Shown here in pieces: positions 1 to 5,491 of a stretch of 5,516 nt of DNA. Location: the NCBI GenBank assembly GCA_900549335.1, contig UROJ01000108.1, positions 1 through 5,516 on the forward strand. The letters are read 5' to 3'. Every line of letters begins with the position of its first letter. Within the stretch, counting starts at the first letter, position 1. This DNA comes from an uncultured Collinsella sp. (GTDB taxonomy: Bacteria; Actinomycetota; Coriobacteriia; Coriobacteriales; Coriobacteriaceae). The notes under the pieces are model-generated. The model was not told the DNA's origin. It ran no database searches and saw only the letters and a list, made by a program, of their open reading frames with translations. Position numbers and translations under genes: made by a program.

Positions 1-55
1 CTACAAACTCTGGCTTTTGCCCTACGAGTGACCAAGAGCTCGGGGGCTTTAACAC

Positions 56-62
56 AAGGAGG
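56..62 (+). promoter_or_regulatory. Shine-Dalgarno sequence that fixes the argS start
   Basis: AAGGAGG lies 4 bases before the ATG at 67 and is a near-perfect anti-16S match. The reading frame is open further upstream to a GTG at 28, but nothing resembling a ribosome binding site precedes that GTG, so the ATG at 67 is the supported start. The 55 bases further upstream are too short to identify a promoter or leader. Confidence 0.85.
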
Positions 63-66
63 ACCT

Positions 67-1920
67 ATGCCCGAGAAGATTGAAGAGCTGGTACGCGCTG
101 CGCTTGCTGCGGCCCAGGAGGCCGGCGACCTTTCCGCATTTGAACTTGACGATTGCGCCATCGAGCGACCGGCTGACACTTCTCATGGCGAGTGGACCTC
201 CACCATGGCCCTGAAGTCCGCCAAGCTGGCTCACTGTGCCCCGCGCAAGATCGCCGAGGCCGTCGTTGCCCATATGCCCGAGGACCCCGCGATCGAGAAG
301 GTCGAGATCGCAGGCCCCGGCTTCATCAACTTCTACCTCTCCGTCGCCGTCAAGAATGCCATCTTTGGCGAGGCCCGCGAGAAGGGCATGGACTTCGCTA
401 AGTCCAACGTCGGTGGCGGCTTGAAGACCCAGGTCGAGTTCGTCTCTGCCAACCCCGTCGGCCCCATGCACATCGGCCACGGCCGCTGGGCCGCTCTGGG
501 CGACTCGCTCTGCCGCGTCATGGACCACGCCGGTTACGACATCCAGCGTGAGTTCTACATCAACGACCACGGCTCTCAGATGAACACCTTCGGCAACTCC
601 ATCAGCACGCGCTATATGCAGCTTGCCGACATCATCGCCAAGCAGGGCGTGGATATCGACGAGGCTCACAAGATCTTGATCGCCGACCGCGACGCCTTTG
701 TCGCCGACGAGAACGACGAGCATCCCGAGACCCATCCGTATCAGGACAACTTTGCCGAGACCCTGGGCAAGGACTCCTACGGCGGCGACTACATCATCGA
801 CGAGGCTGCTGAGTTCTGGCGCACCGACGGCGATAAGTGGGTCGACGCCGATCCTCAGGAGCGCATGGAGAGCTTCCGCGAGCGCGGCTACGTAAAGATG
901 GTCGACAACATGCGCGACCTCTGCCATGCCGTCAACTGCGACTTCGATCGTTGGTACTCCGAGCGTTCGCTGTACGTGAAGGACACCGAGGGCGAGACCG
1001 CCGGCACCTCCGCCGTCGACCGCGCTTTTGAGAAGCTCGACAAGATGGGCTACCTCTACACCAAGGACGGCGCCCTGTGGTTCCGCTCCACCGACCTGGG
1101 CGATGACAAGGACCGCGTCCTGATCAAGTCCGACGGCGAGTACACCTACTTCGCCTCCGACGTTGCCTATCACTGGGATAAGTTCCAGCGCGTCGACCAC
1201 GTCATCGACATCTGGGGTGCCGACCACCACGGCTACATCGAGCGCGTCCGCTGCGTCTGCGACGCTCTGGGTTACCCCGGCAAGTTTGAGGTTCTGCTGG
1301 GCCAGCTCGTCAACCTGCTGCGCAACGGCAAGCCCGTCCGTATGTCCAAGCGTAAGGGCACCATGGTGACCCTGCAGGAGCTCGTCGACGAGGTCGGCTC
1401 CGATGCCGCTCGCTACACGCTCATCTCCAAGAGCTCCAACCAGATGGTCGACTTCGATATTGAGGCCGTTAAGAAGCGCGACAACTCCAACCCGGTCTAT
1501 TACGTGCAGTATGCTCACGCCCGCGTATGCTCCATCCTGCGCCGTGCCGCTGACGTTACGCCCGAGCAGGCTGACGAGATGGGCATGAAGGCCGTTGCCG
1601 CCAAGGCCATCGGTGAGAACGTCGATTACTCGCTGCTGACCGACCAGACCGAGCTCGCCCTTTCGCGTAAGCTCAACGAGCTCACCGACCTCATCGCCAG
1701 CTGCGCTCGCGACCGCGCCCCGTTCCGTCTGACGCACTTTGCCGAGGAACTCGCCGGCGACTTCCACAGCTTCTACGCTGCCTGTCAGGTGCTGCCGAGC
1801 GAGGGCCGTCCCGTCGACCCCGAGCTTTCGCGCGCCCGTCTGGCCGCTTGCGATGCCGTCCGCGTGACGCTCGCCCTGGTGCTCACCCTCGTTGGCGTTT
1901 CCGCTCCCGAGCAGATGTAA
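67..1920 (+). CDS. argS: Arginyl-tRNA synthetase (ArgRS, class I)
   Basis: This cytoplasmic enzyme joins L-arginine to tRNA-Arg using ATP (EC 6.1.1.19). The protein has 617 residues from the ATG at 67. Its N-terminal ArgRS-specific tRNA-binding domain covers roughly residues 1-100 and contains the typical VEIAGPGFINFYLS stretch at 79-92. The class I Rossmann core follows, with the ATP-binding HIGH motif at 135-138 inside the family context SANPVGPMHIGHGRW, and YINDHGSQM shortly after. The second class I signature appears as RMSKRKG at 425-431, retaining lysines that some ArgRS enzymes such as the E. coli one lack. From about residue 475 (NPVYYVQYAHAR) a DALR anticodon-binding domain runs to the C-terminus, which ends in the family-like GVSAPEQM. 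The length is somewhat above E. coli ArgRS (577 residues, from memory), mainly in the region between HIGH and the KMSKS-type motif. No frameshift or missing catalytic motif is seen. An intrinsic terminator follows 46 bases after the stop codon, so co-transcription with rho is unlikely. Confidence 0.97.
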   Translation: MPEKIEELVRAALAAAQEAGDLSAFELDDCAIERPADTSHGEWTSTMALKSAKLAHCAPRKIAEAVVAHMPEDPAIEKVEIAGPGFINFYLSVAVKNAIFGEAREKGMDFAKSNVGGGLKTQVEFVSANPVGPMHIGHGRWAALGDSLCRVMDHAGYDIQREFYINDHGSQMNTFGNSISTRYMQLADIIAKQGVDIDEAHKILIADRDAFVADENDEHPETHPYQDNFAETLGKDSYGGDYIIDEAAEFWRTDGDKWVDADPQERMESFRERGYVKMVDNMRDLCHAVNCDFDRWYSERSLYVKDTEGETAGTSAVDRAFEKLDKMGYLYTKDGALWFRSTDLGDDKDRVLIKSDGEYTYFASDVAYHWDKFQRVDHVIDIWGADHHGYIERVRCVCDALGYPGKFEVLLGQLVNLLRNGKPVRMSKRKGTMVTLQELVDEVGSDAARYTLISKSSNQMVDFDIEAVKKRDNSNPVYYVQYAHARVCSILRRAADVTPEQADEMGMKAVAAKAIGENVDYSLLTDQTELALSRKLNELTDLIASCARDRAPFRLTHFAEELAGDFHSFYAACQVLPSEGRPVDPELSRARLAACDAVRVTLALVLTLVGVSAPEQM

Positions 1921-1966
1921 GCTACGGATCATTTGACCGTGTAGGTTCGGCTTTGCTGAGCCCTAT

Positions 1967-1999
1967 AAGCCCGATCTCCATGCGGAGGTCGGGCTTTTT
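1967..1999 (+). terminator. Rho-independent terminator of argS
   Basis: A 13-bp stem (1967-1979 with 1984-1996, one G·T wobble) closes on a four-base loop ATGC and runs directly into a T tract (1995-1999). This is a canonical intrinsic terminator 46 bases past the argS stop. A smaller GGCT/AGCC hairpin (1949-1962) lies just upstream. Confidence 0.93.
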
Positions 2000-2014
2000 G
2001 CGTTTGGTGAGACT

Positions 2015-2043
2015 ATTTGGTTTGCTGGGAAATGCTACCAAAT
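2015..2043. repeat. 7-bp inverted repeat after the argS terminator
   Basis: ATTTGGT (2015-2021) is matched by its complement ACCAAAT (2037-2043) across a 15-base spacer. There is no T tract, so it is not a terminator. It could be a weak operator or simply chance; nothing else in 2000-2107 is recognisable. Confidence 0.3.
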
Positions 2044-2107
2044 CGCAACTATACCGGTTTACGGGACTGAATCGCTAACTGGCGACCATGGTGCCAATAG
2101 CAAAAGT

Positions 2108-2156
2108 AAACCCGCAGGTAGATGGCTTATTGTTTCTTGAAAATGCAGGGTATGGT
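2108..2156 (+). repeat. Intergenic repeat, copy 1
   Basis: This 49-base stretch begins with a CCGCAGGTAG block, has TTGTTT in the middle and ends in GGGTATGGT. It aligns without gaps to 2335-2383, with 37 of 49 positions identical by hand. In this copy the central hairpin seen in copy 2 is disrupted. It is not part of a recognisable gene and may belong to a dispersed genomic repeat family, which cannot be tested from one window. Confidence 0.65.
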
Positions 2157-2203
2157 TGGCTTGCAGCATTCTGGCCGCGTAATCCGGCGTAGTTTTGAAA
2201 ATT

Positions 2204-2216
2204 GTCCCTTGGGGAC
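2204..2216. repeat. Short hairpin GTCCC/GGGAC
   Basis: GTCCC (2204-2208) and GGGAC (2212-2216) form a 5-bp perfect stem around a 3-base loop TTG. It is the first of a run of hairpins that fills the intergenic region up to about 2536. No T tract follows. Confidence 0.45.
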
Positions 2217-2224
2217 GGAGGAAA

Positions 2225-2506
2225 ATGGATCATTTTTGTCTCGCGGAGGGGTGGCGGGATACCGTCCGCCACGAATTGGGCTCATCTCCTACGTTTGGAC
2301 GCATATCCCGAACCATGCCGAAAAGTACGATATTAAAACCGCAGGTAGCAGACTCGTTGTTTTTGAAAAAACAAGGGTATGGTCAGGGGCTCGGGGGCAA
2401 ACGTAGTAGATGGGCGCGATTCGTGGCGCGGCTATTCCGGGTGCCACGGCTTCACTCCTCTGGCGCGACATCTCAAGGCGCTTTTGAGGAGGAGTGTCCC
2501 TTTTGA
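2225..2506 (+). CDS. Doubtful small ORF, hypothetical (93 residues)
   Basis: An open frame starts at ATG 2225, has GGAGG (2217-2221) only 3 bases before it, and ends at TGA 2504-2506. I do not recognise the 93-residue product, which is basic with no clear signal peptide or membrane segment. Arguments against a real gene are strong. The frame runs straight through repeat copy 2 and several hairpins. It also uses many codons that are scarce in argS and rho (ATA, TTA, AGT, AGA, CGA). The most likely reading is a chance ORF in repeat-rich intergenic DNA. It is listed because it is the only intergenic frame with a ribosome-binding-site-like sequence. Confidence 0.13.
   Translation: MDHFCLAEGWRDTVRHELGSSPTFGRISRTMPKSTILKPQVADSLFLKKQGYGQGLGGKRSRWARFVARLFRVPRLHSSGATSQGAFEEECPF
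2251..2272. repeat. Strong hairpin GTGGCGG/CCGCCAC
   Basis: A perfect 7-bp G/C-rich stem (2251-2257 with 2266-2272) encloses an 8-base loop. Its right arm also takes part in a 10-bp inverted repeat with 2419-2428. No T tract follows, so it is not a classical terminator. Confidence 0.5.
2267..2428. repeat. 10-bp inverted repeat flanking repeat copy 2
   Basis: CGCCACGAAT (2267-2276) is the exact reverse complement of ATTCGTGGCG (2419-2428). The two arms enclose 142 bases, including repeat copy 2 (2335-2383). This could mark the boundaries of a small element or be coincidental. No flanking target-site duplication was found by eye. Confidence 0.4.
2335..2383 (+). repeat. Intergenic repeat, copy 2, with central hairpin
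   Basis: This is the second copy of the ~49-base repeat, exactly 227 bases after copy 1. Its centre forms a perfect 7-bp hairpin, TTGTTTT (2357-2363) with AAAACAA (2368-2374) around the loop TGAA. The stem can be extended by four further pairs across one bulged G (2352-2355 with 2375-2378). Both copies are preceded by ACCATG and AAAAGTA blocks, so the shared unit may be longer than the gap-free core. Confidence 0.65.
2422..2496. repeat. Two adjacent inverted repeats (hairpin cluster)
   Basis: CGTGGC (2422-2427) pairs with GCCACG (2443-2448), with an inner CGG/CCG. Immediately after, CACTCCTC (2453-2460) pairs with GAGGAGTG (2489-2496), enclosing a nested CTCAA/TTGAG hairpin (2472-2476 with 2484-2488). 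The segment could fold as two consecutive stem-loops in RNA or single-stranded DNA. Its function is unknown. Confidence 0.45.
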
Positions 2507-2538
2507 CTAGTCGTTTAAGAACGTCCCCAATGACTAAG

Positions 2539-2566
2539 TTGCAGGTGGCGGCGGTTGTGTTACACT
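2539..2566 (+). promoter_or_regulatory. Probable sigma70-type promoter of rho
   Basis: TACACT (2561-2566) is a 4/6 match to the -10 consensus and is preceded by TG plus one base (2558-2560), giving an extended -10. A weak -35, TTGCAG (2539-2544), lies 16 bases upstream. The predicted transcript start is around 2573, giving a leader of about 137 nt before the rho start codon. A poorer alternative is TATATG at 2576-2581. Confidence 0.6.
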
Positions 2567-2571
2567 AACGC

Positions 2572-2710
2572 TGCGTATATGACGCAAATATCTCGATACA
2601 GATCAATGATGTCCGTCGGTATTTGACGGAGCTAGACTGTTTAGCCGCCCTGAAGGTTTATGCAGGGAGCATGTGATCACAGGGCTTGAAAAGAAAGTTG
2701 AGCAAACACT
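2572..2710 (+). promoter_or_regulatory. Structured 5' leader of rho
   Basis: The leader can form a hairpin at its predicted 5' end (TGCGT 2572-2576 with ACGCA 2582-2586) and a 6-bp hairpin (TCCGTC 2612-2617 with GACGGA 2625-2630). Two competing helices then share one strand. CCCTG 2648-2652 can pair with CAGGG 2663-2667, or GCCCTG 2647-2652 with CAGGGC 2680-2685. CACAG (2678-2682) is also complementary to CTGTG (2709-2713), which contains the GTG start codon. Rho autoregulates its own leader in E. coli, so a regulatory role is plausible. That role is inferred; only the complementarities are seen. Confidence 0.4.
2660..2689 (+). CDS. Possible 9-codon upstream ORF in the rho leader
   Basis: An ATG at 2660 opens a frame of nine codons (MQGACDHRA) ending at TGA 2687-2689, 21 bases before the rho start. 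A short AAGG (2653-2656) lies 3 bases upstream of the ATG, which is tight spacing. The frame overlaps the alternative helices of the leader, so its translation could affect their folding. The peptide has no recognised attenuation pattern such as a codon run. Chance is a serious alternative. Confidence 0.15.
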   Translation: MQGACDHRA

Positions 2711-5284
2711 GTGTCTGATCAACAGCAAGAAAACGAAATAACGACGACGCAAGCCGCTCCCGCTGCACCGGTTGCGTCGGACCAGGTCGCGGCGCCCGCG
2801 CAAGCCTCGGCTCCTGAGACGTCTAAGGCTGCTTCGACGCCTACGCCTTCAGCGGCTGAGAAGGCCGTGCCTGCAACTGGTGAGGAGGCTGCTCCGGCAA
2901 AGCCCAAGCGCATGCGCCGCACGGCCAAGCCTGCCGCTGACGGCGAGGAGGTCACCAAGCCCAAGCGCCGTACCACGCGCACGACGCGCGCCAAGCGCAC
3001 CGTTGCAGCTGACTCCTCGGCGTCGATTTCCGATGAGGTCGCGCAGGCACGTGCGTTGGCGCAGATTAGCGAGGCTCAGGTGGTGCGCGCCCGCCGTCGT
3101 GCTGCCGAGCGCGAGGCCGCGGCTCTGACCGAGCTTGCAGCTCCGTCTGTGCCCGAGACCCCTGCCGCCACCGAGACCCCTGCCGCCGACCTGCCGACCG
3201 AGAAGCCGGCAACGCGCACACGCCGTCGCACGGCTGTTAAGGCCGAGCAGGTTGCTGAACAGGTAACCCCCGAGCTCACTGAGGCTTCGGTCCGTTCCAC
3301 GGCAGGGGAGGGCGCATCGCCTGCTGAGCACGCTGCGTCTGTCGAGGCCAGCGAAGTTCCCGTTGTCGATCCGGCTTTGCGCCCGCACCGTCGCGGTCGC
3401 AAGCCCAAGGCCTTCGTCGAGGCAGAGAAGGCCGCAGCCGCAGCCGCAGCTGCTCGGGATGCTGCGGCGACCGCCGAGTCTGCAACTGCTGTCGATGCAC
3501 CCGTTCAGGATGCTACGACTTCCGAGGCCGCTCCCGCCGATGCCGAGCGCGCCGACGTCCGTCCTGGTCGCAGCCATCGTACTGCTGCTAAGCGCACGTC
3601 CAAGGCCAAGGCTGCCAAGAAGGGTGCGTCCGAGGATTCCGCCGAGACGACCGCCGATGCATCGACTGATGCCGCCGAGCCCCAAGACGTCGAACAGTCT
3701 GCGTCCGAGAAGCCCAAGCGCGGTCGTAAGAAGTCCGCTAAGGCCAAGGCGTCCGAGCAGCAGACTGATGCCGAAGCGCAGATTGATTCCGGCGCCGAGG
3801 CCAATGACGCCGCTGCGGCCAATGCCGGCGCCGCCGCAACCGATGGTGCCGCCCCCGCTGAGGGCGAAGACGGCACTCGTTCCAACCGTCGCCAGCACAA
3901 GCGCAACGAGGAGCGCAACGATCGCAAGGACGAGCGCAACAACGACCGTCGCAACCGTCAGCGCGATCGCAAACAGCGCAACAAGGAGCGCAACGCCGCC
4001 CCCACCGAGCCCACGCTTTCGCGCGAGGAGCTCGCTGCCATGAAGGTCGCCGAACTGCGCGAGAAGGCCAAGGAGTTCGAGATCGAGACGACCGGCAAGA
4101 AGAAAGCCGAGCTCGTCGAGGAGATCTACGTCACCGCCGCGAAGGCAGAGGGCTTCCGCGACATCAAGGGCATTCTGCAGATTCGCCCGGACAGCTCCGG
4201 CATCATCCACGCCCATGGCTACATGAAGTCCAACGACGACGCCTTCGTGCCCGCCTACCTCATCCGCTCAGCGCGCCTGCGCACGGGCGACGTCATCGAG
4301 GGCTCGCTGCGTCCTTCGCGCGGCGGCGACAAGCGCGCCGGCCTCGCCAAAATCACGACCGTCAACGGTCTGGACCCCGAGCAGATTCGCAACCGTCCCA
4401 AGTTCGGCGACCTCACCCCGGTCTATCCCAACGAGCCGCTGCGCATGGAGCACGGCAAGGACTCCATTACCGGTCGCGCCATCGACATCGTGTCGCCGAT
4501 CGGCAAGGGTCAGCGTGGCCTGATCGTGTCCCCGCCCAAGGCCGGCAAGACCACGATCCTCAAGAAGATCTGCCAGTCTATCTCGATTAACAACCCCGAG
4601 GTGCACCTCATCTGCCTGCTCGTCGACGAGCGCCCCGAAGAGGTCACCGATATGCAGCGTTCCATCAAGGGCGAGGTTGTGGCGTCGACCTTCGATATGC
4701 CCGCCGACAACCACACTCGCGTGGCAGAGCTCGTCATCGAGCGCGCCAAGCGCATCGTGGAGCTGGGCGGCGATGTTGTGGTGGTGCTCGACTCCATCAC
4801 GCGTCTTGCCCGCGCCTACAACTTGGCGGCGCCCGCCTCAGGCCGCATCCTTTCGGGCGGCGTCGATTCGGCGGCACTGTATCCTCCCAAGCGCTTCCTG
4901 GGCGCAGCCCGTAATATCGAGAACGGTGGCTCGCTCACCATCCTGGCCTCTGCCCTCATCGACACTGGTTCCAAGATGGACGAGGTCATCTTTGAGGAGT
5001 TCAAGGGCACCGGCAACATGGAGCTTAAGCTCGACCGCGACCTGGCCGACCGCCGTATCTTCCCGGCTATCGACCCCGTTGCCTCCGGTACGCGTAATGA
5101 GGACCTGTTGGTCGACGAGCAGATGCGTCCGTTTGTCTTTGGTCTGCGTCGCATTCTTGCCGGCATGAACAACACCGAGCGCGCGGCCGCATCGTTTATC
5201 AAGGGTCTTAAGGGCACCAATACCAACCAGGAGTTCTTGGTGCGTTCGGCCAAAAAGCACAGCGACTACGAGCAGACGTTCTAG
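2711..5284 (+). CDS. rho: Transcription termination factor Rho with a long N-terminal extension
   Basis: Rho is a hexameric RNA-dependent ATPase/helicase that ends transcription at factor-dependent sites. The protein has 857 residues against 419 in E. coli. Residues 1-435 are a low-complexity Ala/Lys/Arg/Glu-rich extension with KPKR motifs at 64, 83 and 334, a likely helix near 108-145, RGRK motifs at 229 and 338, and an Arg/Asn/Asp-rich block at 392-428. The Rho N-terminal helix bundle begins near 436, followed by the cold-shock-like RNA-binding fold from about 484. The ATPase core is complete: Walker A PPKAGKTT (608-615, Lys613), DERPEEV (Glu640 as catalytic glutamate), Walker B VVVVLDSITR (Asp694), then the Q-loop and KGTGN R-loop regions. 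GTG at 2711 is the first possible start after an in-frame TGA at 2699-2701. Its Shine-Dalgarno is poor (GAAAG, about 13 bases upstream). The RNP1 region is atypical: residues 494-500 read DSSGIIH. Rho identity is certain from the C-terminal half. Confidence 0.97.
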   Translation: MSDQQQENEITTTQAAPAAPVASDQVAAPAQASAPETSKAASTPTPSAAEKAVPATGEEAAPAKPKRMRRTAKPAADGEEVTKPKRRTTRTTRAKRTVAADSSASISDEVAQARALAQISEAQVVRARRRAAEREAAALTELAAPSVPETPAATETPAADLPTEKPATRTRRRTAVKAEQVAEQVTPELTEASVRSTAGEGASPAEHAASVEASEVPVVDPALRPHRRGRKPKAFVEAEKAAAAAAAARDAAATAESATAVDAPVQDATTSEAAPADAERADVRPGRSHRTAAKRTSKAKAAKKGASEDSAETTADASTDAAEPQDVEQSASEKPKRGRKKSAKAKASEQQTDAEAQIDSGAEANDAAAANAGAAATDGAAPAEGEDGTRSNRRQHKRNEERNDRKDERNNDRRNRQRDRKQRNKERNAAPTEPTLSREELAAMKVAELREKAKEFEIETTGKKKAELVEEIYVTAAKAEGFRDIKGILQIRPDSSGIIHAHGYMKSNDDAFVPAYLIRSARLRTGDVIEGSLRPSRGGDKRAGLAKITTVNGLDPEQIRNRPKFGDLTPVYPNEPLRMEHGKDSITGRAIDIVSPIGKGQRGLIVSPPKAGKTTILKKICQSISINNPEVHLICLLVDERPEEVTDMQRSIKGEVVASTFDMPADNHTRVAELVIERAKRIVELGGDVVVVLDSITRLARAYNLAAPASGRILSGGVDSAALYPPKRFLGAARNIENGGSLTILASALIDTGSKMDEVIFEEFKGTGNMELKLDRDLADRRIFPAIDPVASGTRNEDLLVDEQMRPFVFGLRRILAGMNNTERAAASFIKGLKGTNTNQEFLVRSAKKHSDYEQTF
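3154..3189 (+). repeat. 18-bp tandem duplication inside rho
   Basis: CGAGACCCCTGCCGCCAC (3154-3171) is followed at once by a second unit (3172-3189) differing only at the last base or two. It encodes a repeated ETPAA(T/D) motif in the N-terminal extension. It is probably a recent replication-slippage duplication in a tolerant disordered region and may vary in copy number between strains. Confidence 0.7.
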
Positions 5285-5321
5285 GTTGTCATCCACACGC
5301 AGCGATAGTCATCAATGCAAT

Positions 5322-5353
5322 AAAGGGTCGGGGCTTTGAGCCTCGGCCCTTTT
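5322..5353 (+). terminator. Rho-independent terminator of rho
   Basis: A 14-bp stem (5322-5335 with 5339-5352, two G·T wobbles) closes on a 3-base loop and ends in a T tract (5350-5353). It starts 38 bases after the rho stop codon and marks rho as the last gene of its transcription unit. Confidence 0.9.
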
Positions 5354-5432
5354 CTATATCGCCGCTCCGCGCTTATTTTTGACCATAGGACTGGCAAGCA
5401 GCAGGTTTCCCGTTTCAATCCGACATCGTCGC

Positions 5433-5461
5433 TTGCAATCGACAGGGCGGTTTCGCATAAT
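5433..5461 (+). promoter_or_regulatory. Sigma70-type promoter for a downstream gene
   Basis: TTGCAA (5433-5438) and CATAAT (5456-5461) are separated by an optimal 17 bases. The predicted transcript start is near 5468. It points rightward out of the window, past the rho terminator, so it begins a new transcription unit. Confidence 0.65.
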
Positions 5462-5491
5462 AGCGTTTAAGCTTCGCGACGGAAAACGCAG

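Noticed and set aside
28..66. An upstream GTG start for argS adding 13 residues
   Set aside because: No ribosome binding site precedes the GTG, whereas AAGGAGG sits 4 bases before the ATG at 67.
49..1932. A 627-codon open frame on the minus strand covering all of argS
   Set aside because: It is an antisense shadow created by G/C-rich third codon positions of argS. It has no Shine-Dalgarno, its translation is low-complexity (Val/Leu/Gly/Asp-rich), and the plus-strand ArgRS motifs are unambiguous.
2075..2272. A 65-codon minus-strand frame in the intergenic region
   Set aside because: It overlaps repeat copy 1 and hairpins, has no recognisable domain, and its start lies in a hairpin stem. It is probably a chance frame.
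2494..2568. A 24-codon frame starting at GTG 2494 after GAGGAGGA
   Set aside because: The Shine-Dalgarno-like sequence is only 1 base from the GTG and is better explained as the arm of an inverted repeat. The frame ends inside the rho promoter.
2672..2681. TGTGATCACA palindrome as a CRP/FNR-type operator
   Set aside because: The half sites match TGTGA/TCACA but lack the 6-base spacer of a CRP site, and the position lies well downstream of the predicted transcript start. It is more likely chance or part of the leader RNA structure.
2849..4216. A 455-codon minus-strand open frame opposite the Rho extension
   Set aside because: It is a shadow of the repetitive, G/C-rich rho sequence. The product is Leu/Gly/Arg-rich without recognisable domains, and the frame has no supporting start signals.
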